Assembly (NCBI GenBank): GCA_020630495.1
Contig: JAHDBH010000002.1
Coordinates: forward strand, 3,273-67,272
Direction of reading: 5' to 3'
Length of the DNA: 64,000 nt
Origin: Saprospiraceae bacterium
GTDB taxonomy: Bacteria; Bacteroidota; Bacteroidia; Chitinophagales; Saprospiraceae
A program made the translations under genes and the position numbers. Shown here in pieces: positions 17,787 to 28,270 of this stretch. The notes under the pieces were generated by a model. The model was not told where the DNA came from, made no database searches, and saw only the letters and a program-made list of their open reading frames with translations. Position 1 is the stretch's first letter; the number at the start of each line of letters is the position of its first letter.

Positions 17787-20726
17787 ATGCCAAACAAGCA
17801 ACTATTCTTGTCTCGACAGTTCTTGACGATATCGCTAGTCTTGATACTTACTAGTGGGGCTTTCGCCCAAATATCTGTCTCAGGAAAAATTACCGACGCT
17901 ACCACAGGCGAAGGCCTCATCTCTGCTAATATCACCGTGGAGGGCACTGATGATGGGACTTTCACGGATATCGAAGGTAACTATCAGCTCACCTGCGCTG
18001 CTGACGCTACTCTGCTGATCAGCTATGCGGGCTTTGAATCGCAGACCATCGTCGTAGATGGACGGACTACTATAGATGTGGCACTCACAGAAGGTAAATT
18101 ACTAGATGAAGTCGTGGTCATCGGCTATGGTGAAGTAAAAAAAGAAGATCTCACTGGCGCCATCCAGACTGTAGACTCCAAAGACTTTAATAAAGGTGTC
18201 GTCACCAGCGCTCAGCAGATGCTCGCAGGTAAAGTAGCGGGAGTATCCGTCACAGTAGGTGGAGATCCTGGTGCTGGTGCGACTATACGTATCAGGGGAG
18301 AATCCTCCATACGAGCGAGCAATGATCCGCTCTATGTGGTCGATGGTGTACCTTATGATTTTGGTGGTGTAGGAGGAAGCAGAAATCCGCTCAATGTCAT
18401 CAACCCTACTGATATCGCTACTATCACTGTACTTAAAGATGCTAGTGCCACGGCAATATACGGAAACCGCGCCTCGGGAGGTGTCATCCTCATCACTACC
18501 AAGACAGGACGCATAGGCACAGGCTGGAAAGTCAATTACTCTGGAAAGGCCTCTCTCAGCAACACCGTAGGTCGTGTAGATGTACTCGATGCGGATGAAT
18601 TCAGATCGCTGGTGACGGACAGATTTGGCGAAGAAAGTGATCAGTTTGCTCTGCTGGGCAATGCGAGCACAGATTGGCAAGATGAGATATATCAGCAGGC
18701 CTTTGGTATGGAGCATACGGTAGGTCTCAGCGGTGGTATAGGCAATGTACCTATACGCGCCTCTTTTGGTCTGTCTGATCTCGATGGAGTCTTGAGGACT
18801 GAGGAATTTAATCGCTATACAGCCAATATCAATATCAATCCCCGCTTACTTGATAATAAGCTTCAGCTCAACTTTGGCCTCAAGGCCTCGCGTGTAGAAA
18901 ATCTATTTGCTAATCGTGGTGCTATAGGTGCAGCTGCGAGTTTTGATCCTACGCAGCCTATCATTGATCCTCAGGGAAATGAATTTGGAAATTACTTCGC
19001 ATGGCTCAAGCCAAGTGATCGCTCTACCGTCGTAGGACTATCGGATGCTAATCCTATCGCTCTACTAGAGCAGTCTCGCGATGAGACCACAGTCAATCGA
19101 TTAGTGACAAGCTTCTCAGCGGATTACCGCATGCCCTTCTTGCCTGCTCTGAGAGCTAATATCAATGTAGCCTATGACTATAGCCAGGGTGAAGGGACCA
19201 ACTTTACTGATTCCATCGCAGCGCATTCTAATACAGGCTTTTTCAGTGAATTTAGCGGTGAGCGAAAAAACAGTCTGCTAGAATTTTATCTCAACTATAA
19301 GCAAGACATTAGCAGTAGGGCCAAGCTCGACCTGATGGCGGGCTATAGCTATCAGAGATTTGAAGAAGAAGGCAGAGCAAGAAGTGAAGAGCTGACTACA
19401 AAACTCGTGGTGGCTGACACCAGTGCGCAGGAGCTCGTCCTCATAGGTCTATTTGCCAGAGCTAATCTGGTGTGGAATGAGGATCTGATGCTTACAGCTT
19501 CTATCAGGCGAGATGGTACATCAAGATTTAGTCCAGACAATCGCTGGGGATTATTTCCCAGTGCTGCTATCGCTTATCGACTGGTGGATAATGACAAAGA
19601 CTATCTCAATAGACTCAAGGTGCGCGCAAGCTGGGGCATCACGGGCCAGGAGAATATAGGCCTGTACTACGCTTACCAAGGTCTCTACACTGAAAGCCAG
19701 GTCACTGCTCGATATCAATTTGGCGATCGATTCTTCTTCACACAGCGACCCAATGGCTACGACCAGTTTATCCGCTGGGAAGAGACCACTACTCTCAATG
19801 TCGGCATGGACTTTTCACTGGTCAAAGACCGTATCTCTGGAACACTTGATTTCTACAAGCGTGATACTCGCGATATCCTCAATGACATACCAGTATCAGC
19901 AGGCGCCAATCTCACTAATTTCCTCACTACCAATGTGGGTAATCTCACCAATCGCGGTGTAGAACTTGGTCTCTGGATCACGCCCGTGAAGAATGATAAA
20001 GTCACGTGGGAACTCTCTACCAATGCCGCTCTCAATAGTAACGAAGTGGTAAAGCTTACTGCTATCGACGATCCAGACTACATAGGTATCCTCACAGGAG
20101 GCATAGCAGGTGGTGTGGGATCCAATATCCAGATTCACAGCGTAGGATTCCCTCTGCGCTCCTTCTTTGTATTTGAGCAAGCATACGATGATGAGGGAAA
20201 TATCATCCCTGGAGAATATGTAGATAGAAATGGTGATGAGGTCATCAATGAAGCGGACAAGTATCGATTTGAAAATCCAGCGCCAGATGTAGTGCTTGGA
20301 CTTACGTCAAATCTCAATGTGGGAAATTTTGATTTCTCCTTTGCTGGACGAGCTAATCTGGGTAACTACGTCTATAATAATATCAAGACAGATGGTGGAT
20401 TCCTAGGACGAGTCAATCGTATCAGCGATGCTCTGAGTAATCTGCATCGCTCTGGCGTGGATAATCAGGTCGAGAATCAATCGCAAGTGACATTTAGCGA
20501 TCACTTTGTGGAGAAAGCTAGTTTCTTCCGCATGGACCACATTACCATGGGCTATAAATTTGAAGACGGTCTATTTGATTACCTACGTCTCTACGCTACC
20601 GTGCAGAATCCATTTATTATCACGCAGTATGATGGATTGGATCCGGAGGTATTTGGTGGTATTGATAATAATCTTTATCCGCGCTCAAGGATGTTTGTCC
20701 TCGGTGTGGATATCAACTTTAATTAA
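17787..20726 (+). CDS. SusC/RagA-family TonB-dependent outer membrane protein
   Basis: Carboxypeptidase-like N-terminus, LDEVVVIGYGEVKKEDLTGAI, plug domain PLYVVDGVPY...TVLKDASATAIYGNRASGGVILITTK. Confidence 0.97.
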   Translation: MPNKQLFLSRQFLTISLVLILTSGAFAQISVSGKITDATTGEGLISANITVEGTDDGTFTDIEGNYQLTCAADATLLISYAGFESQTIVVDGRTTIDVALTEGKLLDEVVVIGYGEVKKEDLTGAIQTVDSKDFNKGVVTSAQQMLAGKVAGVSVTVGGDPGAGATIRIRGESSIRASNDPLYVVDGVPYDFGGVGGSRNPLNVINPTDIATITVLKDASATAIYGNRASGGVILITTKTGRIGTGWKVNYSGKASLSNTVGRVDVLDADEFRSLVTDRFGEESDQFALLGNASTDWQDEIYQQAFGMEHTVGLSGGIGNVPIRASFGLSDLDGVLRTEEFNRYTANININPRLLDNKLQLNFGLKASRVENLFANRGAIGAAASFDPTQPIIDPQGNEFGNYFAWLKPSDRSTVVGLSDANPIALLEQSRDETTVNRLVTSFSADYRMPFLPALRANINVAYDYSQGEGTNFTDSIAAHSNTGFFSEFSGERKNSLLEFYLNYKQDISSRAKLDLMAGYSYQRFEEEGRARSEELTTKLVVADTSAQELVLIGLFARANLVWNEDLMLTASIRRDGTSRFSPDNRWGLFPSAAIAYRLVDNDKDYLNRLKVRASWGITGQENIGLYYAYQGLYTESQVTARYQFGDRFFFTQRPNGYDQFIRWEETTTLNVGMDFSLVKDRISGTLDFYKRDTRDILNDIPVSAGANLTNFLTTNVGNLTNRGVELGLWITPVKNDKVTWELSTNAALNSNEVVKLTAIDDPDYIGILTGGIAGGVGSNIQIHSVGFPLRSFFVFEQAYDDEGNIIPGEYVDRNGDEVINEADKYRFENPAPDVVLGLTSNLNVGNFDFSFAGRANLGNYVYNNIKTDGGFLGRVNRISDALSNLHRSGVDNQVENQSQVTFSDHFVEKASFFRMDHITMGYKFEDGLFDYLRLYATVQNPFIITQYDGLDPEVFGGIDNNLYPRSRMFVLGVDINFN
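17857..17872 (+). repeat. GAAA-hairpin motif copy 5
   Basis: GGGC-TTTC-GCCC-AAAT. Confidence 0.65.
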
Positions 20727-20738
20727 GCAAGAGATATC

Positions 20739-22949
20739 ATGAAATATAATTCAATGAAAACATCGACTTTCCTTATCAGCGTCTCCTTTGCAGCACTGCT
20801 TCTTTGTCTATCATCTTGCTTTGACGATCTAAATACTGTACCGCTGGATGATGAATTGACTACTGCTGATGCCGTATTTGAAAACGAGGAAGCTTACCTG
20901 GCTGTCCTCGCGAAGTGCTATGCTGGCTTGGCTGTCACAGGTCAATCAGGTCCTGCCGGAAATGGTGATATAGGCGGTATAGATGAAGGCTTCAGCTCCT
21001 ACCTGAGACTGTACTGGAAGATGCAAGAGCTTCCCACCGAGGAGGCAGTCATAGGCTGGAATGATCAGACCATCGCGGATTTTCATGAGCTAGACTGGAC
21101 AGCGAGTGACGGATTTATAGCAGCGATGTACTACCGCATCTTTTATCAGGTATCTGTGACCAATGAGCTTCTGCGTCAGACGACTCCCGAGCTCCTAGAC
21201 AGTCGCGGGGTATCAGCTGCCACGAGGGCTGAGATTCCGAGCTATCGTGCAGAAGCGAGATTTCTGAGAGCTCTGAGTTACTATCACGCCCTAGATCTGT
21301 TCAGGAATGTTCCCTTTGTGACGGAAGATGATGCTGTAGGAGCCTTCTTTCCAGAGCAGCGAGATGCAGATTTTATCTTCGACTTTATTGAGTCGGAGCT
21401 CCTAGATATCGAGGATGAGATAGCGGCTGTAGGCACCAGCGACTATGGTCGTGCAGATCAGGGTGCAGTCTGGACACTTCTTTCGCAGCTTTATCTCAAT
21501 GCAGAGACACACATAGGACAGGATCGATATGCTGATGCAGCGGCATATAGTGAACGAGTCATAGAGAGTGGCGCATACTCCTTGGAGCCTGCCTATAATC
21601 ATCTTTTCCTTGCTGATAATGACAGGTCACAAGAGATCATCTTCCCTATCACCTTTGATGGATTGAACACACGTACCTGGGGTGGTACCACATTTATCAT
21701 TCGTGCTAGTATAGGCGGTGTGCTAGATGCTGAGGAATTTGGAGTGGTGAATGGATGGGCAGGACTGCGTACTACGCCGCAGCTTGTCAACCAGTTTGAC
21801 CTAGAAAGTGCTGGCGGGATCGTATCAGATTTCAATCCAGGTGGGACAGCAGGATACAAGAAACTGTACGTACCAGGCGACTACAATGACTATCAATATG
21901 ATGATGTGAGTACGTCTATAAGTTCTGCAGCAGACGATGGAGTCTACGAGGGTATCAAGGTCTTTCCAGAGGACAATAGCACGTTTCTCATCACTCGCAT
22001 CCCAGCAAATGCTCTGGTCTTAGGTGATAATGAAGGTGACGGCATACTAGAGAGCAATGGCGGTGCCATCACTGTACCAGACGCAGGCATCTACTACCTC
22101 ACCGTGGATCTCAATGACAATAGCTATTCGCTCCAGCGGATCAGCTCTGTGGAACTAGAAGGATCATCAGTAGTAGGAGGCAATATTGAGCTCGTCTATC
22201 AAGAGGATCAAGACCTATGGTATACCGCGTATGACGGTCAGGCAGGTGATCTTTCTGTGCGCTTGCGAAGTGATGAGGGTGACATAGTGCTTGGCGACGC
22301 GGATACAGATAATATATTGACCCAGGGCTCCGCTCCTGCAAGTCTTGATGCAATAGGTCCGGCGGAGATATTCGTCAGATTAGGTCAGCGAGACTTTACC
22401 TATCGCTTAGGATCTACAAGCTTTGACCGGAGAGCGCTTTTCTCTACCGAAGGGCAGTCGCTCGAGATCGCCACGATCCCAGATTACAATCAAGGCTATG
22501 CCGTATCTAAGTTCAGAAATGTCACCAGTGACGGTAGTCCTGGAAGTAATATGGAGCATGCGGACACAGACTTTCCGCTCATGCGACTAGGTGAAGTGTA
22601 TCTTACTGCTGCTGAAGCTCTCCTCAGATCAGGTCAGGACAGGGCCAAAGCGACTGACTACTTCAATGCCGTACGTGAAAGGACGTATCAGGGACCTGGT
22701 GGAAATATCAGCCAAGACGAACTCAATCTTGATCTCCTCTTGGATGAGCGCGCTCGCGAGCTCTACTGGGAAGGCTACAGACGATCGGATCTCGTCCGAT
22801 ATGGTTTACTCACTAGCTCAGAGTATCTCTGGGCGTGGAAAGGTGGAGTCCCAGAGGGACGTGGTGCCTCAGAATTTAGACGAGTCTACCCTATCCCGTC
22901 AGCAGATATCAATGCCAATCCTAATCTAGAACAGAACGAAGGATACTAG
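20739..22949 (+). CDS. RagB/SusD-family lipoprotein with internal SusE/F-like insertion
   Basis: Lipobox LSSCFDDL; SusD motifs EARFLRALSYYHALDLFRNVPFVT, RLGEVYLTAAEALLRSG, YPIPSADINANPNLEQNEGY; 736 aa, unusually long. Confidence 0.92.
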   Translation: MKYNSMKTSTFLISVSFAALLLCLSSCFDDLNTVPLDDELTTADAVFENEEAYLAVLAKCYAGLAVTGQSGPAGNGDIGGIDEGFSSYLRLYWKMQELPTEEAVIGWNDQTIADFHELDWTASDGFIAAMYYRIFYQVSVTNELLRQTTPELLDSRGVSAATRAEIPSYRAEARFLRALSYYHALDLFRNVPFVTEDDAVGAFFPEQRDADFIFDFIESELLDIEDEIAAVGTSDYGRADQGAVWTLLSQLYLNAETHIGQDRYADAAAYSERVIESGAYSLEPAYNHLFLADNDRSQEIIFPITFDGLNTRTWGGTTFIIRASIGGVLDAEEFGVVNGWAGLRTTPQLVNQFDLESAGGIVSDFNPGGTAGYKKLYVPGDYNDYQYDDVSTSISSAADDGVYEGIKVFPEDNSTFLITRIPANALVLGDNEGDGILESNGGAITVPDAGIYYLTVDLNDNSYSLQRISSVELEGSSVVGGNIELVYQEDQDLWYTAYDGQAGDLSVRLRSDEGDIVLGDADTDNILTQGSAPASLDAIGPAEIFVRLGQRDFTYRLGSTSFDRRALFSTEGQSLEIATIPDYNQGYAVSKFRNVTSDGSPGSNMEHADTDFPLMRLGEVYLTAAEALLRSGQDRAKATDYFNAVRERTYQGPGGNISQDELNLDLLLDERARELYWEGYRRSDLVRYGLLTSSEYLWAWKGGVPEGRGASEFRRVYPIPSADINANPNLEQNEGY

Positions 22950-22987
22950 TCACGTCTTTGGTGGAAAAGGACTTATATCTTTAAGCT

Positions 22988-23383
22988 ATGCTCTCATATG
23001 CCTATACTATTCTATATGTCCAAGATGTAGAGCGATCGCTCGATTTCTTTGAGCAAGCCTTTGGTTTTCAAAGGAAATTTATCACTCCAGAAAAAGACTA
23101 TGCCGAGCTGGTCACAGGTGCCACTACTCTGGCCATGGCTTCTCTAGAGCTAGGTGCCTCCAATCTGAAAACAGGCTTCAGCGCCATAGGCCATCTGGAC
23201 AAGCCCGTAGGTATAGAGCTGGCCTTCGTCTCAGACGATCTAGATCAGGATTGGAAACGTGCCGTGGATGCTGGCGCTTTGGTCCTAGAGGATATCAGCA
23301 CCAAGCCTTGGGGACAGCGCGTGGGCTATCTCACAGAAGCTAATGGCTGTCTTATAGAGATGTGTACTCCGATGTCGAGCTGA
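22988..23383 (+). CDS. VOC-family (glyoxalase-like) protein
   Basis: YTILYVQDVERSLDFFEQAFGF ... GYLTEANGCLIEMCTP. Confidence 0.88.
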   Translation: MLSYAYTILYVQDVERSLDFFEQAFGFQRKFITPEKDYAELVTGATTLAMASLELGASNLKTGFSAIGHLDKPVGIELAFVSDDLDQDWKRAVDAGALVLEDISTKPWGQRVGYLTEANGCLIEMCTPMSS

Positions 23384-23460
23384 ATCTGAGATTCACTTAT
23401 GACTGATAGAGGCGCTTGACTCCCGTGGCTATGAGAAGACTTATAATATGTCCTGTAGCA

Positions 23461-23694
23461 TCAGTCCATGTCTATATCTGACTCATGGAGATGCTTTTCC
23501 CTATGATCTGCTAGCCGGATAGCAGCCGAGGCAATCATTCCTACACCCATACCTATAAATAAGAAGGTGGGTACATTTCCTGTAGCAAATCCAAGAGCCA
23601 GGCCAAAAAACATACAGGCGACAAATGCCATACCGCCTATGGATGACATGGTCTTTTTGGAGCTATGATCTCGAGTATATCTGCGTGTGTTCAT
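23461..23694 (-). CDS. Small membrane protein, hypothetical
   Basis: 77 aa with two hydrophobic helices. Confidence 0.55.
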   Translation of the reverse strand: MNTRRYTRDHSSKKTMSSIGGMAFVACMFFGLALGFATGNVPTFLFIGMGVGMIASAAIRLADHREKHLHESDIDMD

Positions 23695-23833
23695 TGCTTT
23701 TTTGTGATTTGAGTTAATGATAATTGAGTTCTGAACAGTTGTGAAAAGATTAAATCATCCCTTCATTGCTATCAAGATGTACTCTTGCTTGTACATAGCA
23801 GCATTTGATCGACAGATCGCTAGCTCGTATCGA

Positions 23834-25735
23834 CTATTGCATATCTTCCTTCTCCACTTGACGTATGATCAGATCTACACACTCTGGATTGAGTAATGTG
23901 GAGGTATCGCCGATCCCATCGCTTTCGCCGCATGCGATCTTGCGTAGGATACGGCGCATGATCTTTCCAGAGCGAGTCTTAGGTAGTGAGCTGACGATGT
24001 AGATGCGATCAGGCGTCGCTACAGGACCTATGATCTTGCGCACAGTGAGGCAGACGTCACTACTCAGATCTGGTCTGTCTATATCACAGATCACAAATGC
24101 ACATATGCCCTGGCCCTTGATATCGTGTGGGTATGCGACTACTGCAGACTCTATGACAGAGGATTGCTCATTGATGGCATTTTCTATTTCTGCTGTGCCT
24201 AGACGATGGCCAGATACATTGATGACGTCATCCACTCGCCCTATGACACGTATCCTACCATCGGCATCGCGGCGGGCACCGTCGCCTGTAAAGTATTTGC
24301 CTGAAAAGGCTGAAAAATACGTCTGTCTGCAGCGCTCATGATCTCCGTAGGTGGTCCTGATCATAGAGGGCCACGGATAGTCGATGCAGAGCAAACCCTC
24401 TTTCTCATTTTCCTCGATCAAGTCTCCCTCGGGTGATACAAGTACGGGTCTGATGCCTGGAAGCGGATATGCAGCGTAAGTCGGCTTAGTGTCAGTAATT
24501 CCTGGCAAGCTAGTAATCATGATACCACCTGTTTCTGTCTGCCACCATGTATCTACTATAGGGGCTCGGTGTCTGCCTATGTACTGATTGTACCAGTGCC
24601 ACGCTTCCTCATTGATGGGTTCGCCCACGGTGCCGATGACCTTGAGGGCGGAGAGATCGTACTGCTCAGGGAAGTGATGGCCATGCACCATGAGTGCACG
24701 GATGGCTGTGGGAGCAGTGTAGAACTGGGAGACGCGATGCTGCTCACATATCTGCCAAAATCGTCCAGCATCAGGATAAGTAGGAACTCCCTCATACATC
24801 ATGGTAGTCGCTCCAGCGAGTAGAGGACCATAAATGATATAGGTATGTCCTGTGATCCATCCTATATCAGCTGTACACCAGTAGATATCGCCTGGATCAT
24901 ACTGAAACACATTGGTAAAACTGTAGGCGGCGTAGACCATATATCCAGCCGTACTATGGACTACGCCCTTGGGCTTGCCGGTGCTACCAGACGTATACAG
25001 GATAAATAGCGGATCCTCACTCTCCATGACTGTCGCCTCACACGTCCGTGAAGCACGCTGCATCAGCTCTGACCATCTATGATCATGATCATGCCATGAT
25101 ATATCTCCACCTGTATGAGCGTGAACTATGACGTGCTGCACACTATCACAGGATAGCTCCATCGCGTCATCTACTACAGCTTTGATAGGAATGATCTTAG
25201 CTCCTCTACGACTATAGTCACTGCAGATGATCATGGATGCCTGCGCGTCATCTACTCGATCAGCGAGCGCCTGAGCAGAGAAACCAGCAAAGACTACGCT
25301 GTGTATGGCTCCTATGCGAGCACAGGCGAGTACAGCCACAGCTAGCTCAGGGACCATAGGCATGTACAGTACCACTCTATCCCCTTTTCCTATGCCCAGA
25401 TCAATCAGTGCAGAAGCACACGTACAGACTCGCTGGTGTAGCTCGGCGTAGCTGATGGAGACAGAATCCTCTCCAGGATCATTGGGCACCCAGAGGATAG
25501 CCGTCTGATCGGACTTATCCTTGAGATGTCTATCCAGACAGTTCTCACTGATATTGAGCTGAGCACCCTGATACCACTTTATACTCGGCTTTTCAAAGTT
25601 CCATTCTAGTGTGGTATGGTGTGGCTTTCGCCAAAAAAAATGCAGGGCCATATCTGACCAAAACCCTTCTGGATCAGATATACTCCGAGCGTACTGCTCC
25701 TGATAGTCTGCGGGCGTGCGCATGCGTAGCGGCAT
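23834..25735 (-). CDS. acs: Acetyl-CoA synthetase
   Basis: YTSGSTGKPKGVVHS, WWQTETGGIMIT, C-terminal PKTRSGKIMRRILR. Confidence 0.95.
   Translation of the reverse strand: MPLRMRTPADYQEQYARSISDPEGFWSDMALHFFWRKPHHTTLEWNFEKPSIKWYQGAQLNISENCLDRHLKDKSDQTAILWVPNDPGEDSVSISYAELHQRVCTCASALIDLGIGKGDRVVLYMPMVPELAVAVLACARIGAIHSVVFAGFSAQALADRVDDAQASMIICSDYSRRGAKIIPIKAVVDDAMELSCDSVQHVIVHAHTGGDISWHDHDHRWSELMQRASRTCEATVMESEDPLFILYTSGSTGKPKGVVHSTAGYMVYAAYSFTNVFQYDPGDIYWCTADIGWITGHTYIIYGPLLAGATTMMYEGVPTYPDAGRFWQICEQHRVSQFYTAPTAIRALMVHGHHFPEQYDLSALKVIGTVGEPINEEAWHWYNQYIGRHRAPIVDTWWQTETGGIMITSLPGITDTKPTYAAYPLPGIRPVLVSPEGDLIEENEKEGLLCIDYPWPSMIRTTYGDHERCRQTYFSAFSGKYFTGDGARRDADGRIRVIGRVDDVINVSGHRLGTAEIENAINEQSSVIESAVVAYPHDIKGQGICAFVICDIDRPDLSSDVCLTVRKIIGPVATPDRIYIVSSLPKTRSGKIMRRILRKIACGESDGIGDTSTLLNPECVDLIIRQVEKEDMQ
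25622..25642 (+). repeat. GAAA-hairpin motif copy 6
   Basis: TGGC-TTTC-GCCA-AAAAAAATG. Confidence 0.7.
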
Positions 25736-25759
25736 GGAGGTATGTATTGAGATGGTGAG

Positions 25760-28141
25760 TTATCTCACTAAGGTAACATCTCCACTCTGAATCAGCACCT
25801 CTCCTGATATCAAGGTATACCTGATCACGTAGCTAAATACGGCTGGTGTGAGTAGTTCCCCTTTGAATATGCCATCCCAGCCCTGCACAGTGACGCCTGG
25901 GGAGATATTCTGAGCTTGATAGACTTGATTACCCAGGCGGTCGTAGACGCTTACATCATTGAGCATCTCTATCTTATCCGTCAAGAGAGGTTCCCAGGTA
26001 TCATTAATGTTATCAGAGTTAGGACTGAAAACATTGGGTACATAAATTGTATTCCCTCGAGTGACATTGATGTATACCTCGTCTTCGCGTAGACAACCGA
26101 TATCATCAAGCAAGCGGATCGTATAGGTGCCAGATCGCTGTGGGGAGAGCATCTGCTGTAAGCAGGTCTCGCAATCAATGGCGGCTCCCGTCCATAGGAT
26201 CTCCACTAGCGCTGAAGGGTCCTTGTTGATGGCAGGATCTAGATCCACATTGTCCCCTAACTCTATTTCCAGATCGGGACCTATATCTAGCGTCAGATCT
26301 TGTATATCGGCAAAGTTGACTGTATCACGGAGTTCGCAGCCATTGTCATCTGTGACTAGCACAGCATACTCTCCGGATCCCAGGTCCGTCTGGCTTGTAG
26401 ATGCGACTTGCTGATCATTTATAAACACTCTTATGGGCTCGGTACCTCCTATGACATCCGTGATGGATATGACTCCCTGCTGTGGTCTTTCGCAGCTGGG
26501 CTCACGAGTTTCAAGTAAAAATCCTGATAGAGGAATTCCAAAGTCTAGCGTGTTCTCCGTGATCGTAGTCGAGCATCCATTAGCAGTATCGGTCACAGTC
26601 AAGCTATACTGACCTGGTGTACTTATCATAGGATTGACCAATGATTCTGTGAGGGCTGTGATTCCTGGACCAGTCCACAGCACATCCTCAAGTGGCACAT
26701 CAGCCGTGGCAATGAGCTGTGCTTCAAACATTTCACAGGGCACAGGGCCAGTCTGTGATATACTGATCTCAGGTGATACTGTATCGACTGTGACCAGCAC
26801 ACTATGTGCTGTGATGCAACCATTCTCTCCCGTAACTGTGGCAGTGTAAATGCCCATTTCACTGACTGTGAGCATCTGACTATCTTCACCTGGCACTATA
26901 CCTGGACCAGTCCATCGGACTGTATCATCGATTGCTACATCAGAAAGATTGAGCGTCGCAATCGGATTTCGACAAGTAATCTGCTCAAAAGAATCAATGG
27001 TGAATATGGGCTCTGCAATATCACCTACCACGGTAATGACGTAAGAGTTTTCGCAGCTGTCTGGATTCATCACCGTCACATTGTATGTACCAATGTCACC
27101 TACTACGACGGAGGTATTATTGTCACTTCCTATGATAGTTCCATTAGTCGTAGTCCATAGCACAGAATCTAGGGCAAGTGGATTGATGACAAGAGGGTCG
27201 ATCGTCAAACTTGTCTGACCACACTCGAACTCATAGACTGGGTCAAAGACCAGTTCGGGTACTTCAAACATGGATAGGCTGACTTCTATGCTTGCCGTAT
27301 CAAAACACAGAAGGCCACTCACTGGATCGGGTCCTTCTATCACCACAGTATAGGTACCGCTATCACCTACAGTGATCTCATTGGACCCTTGACCAGATAT
27401 GATATCACCATCCATAGTACTCCATGTATGTGTAAATAAGAGAGGATTATTTCCTTCGCGGATGGTGATATTCTCTCCCGTACAATCAAATATGTCATCT
27501 GGTAAGCTAGCCTGTGTAGCGTTACATATGGCTGTCTCGCACTTAAGCGCGCCTGTCAAATCACAAAAAGTAATTTCTAAATCTTGGATATCACCAAAGC
27601 TTCCTGGCAGATTATCTAAGAAATTAAGCTGCCATGTCCCATTGGCCGGTCCTGTATTAAAATTTTCTAGACAGCCAACAGCAGGATAGTAAGATCCTGA
27701 GTAATCTACGTCAAAAGTATTTTCAAAATCACAGTTGTCCCATCTATCAGTAAATCCTGGATCGGGAGATACTGGATCTCCACATGGTAAGAAGGTGACA
27801 TTCCAGGTGTTGCCCCCAGTAAAGCCACAGAGCGAAAAAGGCCCTACTAGTAAGACCGACGTCCCTGCTGGACTGACGAGCTCTATGGTCATATCTCCTA
27901 TATCCCCATGCACAAATTCTAGACGTACAGCACATATCCCCTGAGCAGGATCAGATAGGTCATCATTGGTGAGACCTTCTACAGATATAGGGATCGTTCC
28001 TGGCACGAGGTCCACGGTCCGTACAGGACACTGGGTACAGGAACAAGGTTGAGCGAGGCCATAAAAGCCTACCATCATACTTATCAAAAAAGTGATAAGC
28101 CTTACGTAGTTAGTCGTGGTAATTTTCTTAGGGTATATCAT
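25760..28141 (-). CDS. P-domain / Ig-like repeat protein with gliding-motility-type C-terminal domain
   Basis: N-terminal GDIGDMTIELVSPAGTSVLLVGPFSLCGFTGGNTW (P-domain-like); C-terminal NTIYVPNVFSPNSDNINDTWEPL...GWDGIFKG. Confidence 0.85.
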   Translation of the reverse strand: MIYPKKITTTNYVRLITFLISMMVGFYGLAQPCSCTQCPVRTVDLVPGTIPISVEGLTNDDLSDPAQGICAVRLEFVHGDIGDMTIELVSPAGTSVLLVGPFSLCGFTGGNTWNVTFLPCGDPVSPDPGFTDRWDNCDFENTFDVDYSGSYYPAVGCLENFNTGPANGTWQLNFLDNLPGSFGDIQDLEITFCDLTGALKCETAICNATQASLPDDIFDCTGENITIREGNNPLLFTHTWSTMDGDIISGQGSNEITVGDSGTYTVVIEGPDPVSGLLCFDTASIEVSLSMFEVPELVFDPVYEFECGQTSLTIDPLVINPLALDSVLWTTTNGTIIGSDNNTSVVVGDIGTYNVTVMNPDSCENSYVITVVGDIAEPIFTIDSFEQITCRNPIATLNLSDVAIDDTVRWTGPGIVPGEDSQMLTVSEMGIYTATVTGENGCITAHSVLVTVDTVSPEISISQTGPVPCEMFEAQLIATADVPLEDVLWTGPGITALTESLVNPMISTPGQYSLTVTDTANGCSTTITENTLDFGIPLSGFLLETREPSCERPQQGVISITDVIGGTEPIRVFINDQQVASTSQTDLGSGEYAVLVTDDNGCELRDTVNFADIQDLTLDIGPDLEIELGDNVDLDPAINKDPSALVEILWTGAAIDCETCLQQMLSPQRSGTYTIRLLDDIGCLREDEVYINVTRGNTIYVPNVFSPNSDNINDTWEPLLTDKIEMLNDVSVYDRLGNQVYQAQNISPGVTVQGWDGIFKGELLTPAVFSYVIRYTLISGEVLIQSGDVTLVR

Positions 28142-28270
28142 TCATTCTTCTTTAAAATTCCAGAAACACACAGTCTGCCCCTAGCCTTTTAAAGACGTCA
28201 AAATCAAGTGATACGCTGCCTGAGCACTGTATAATAACCAGAGATACTCACGGATATTTTGATAAGGTGA

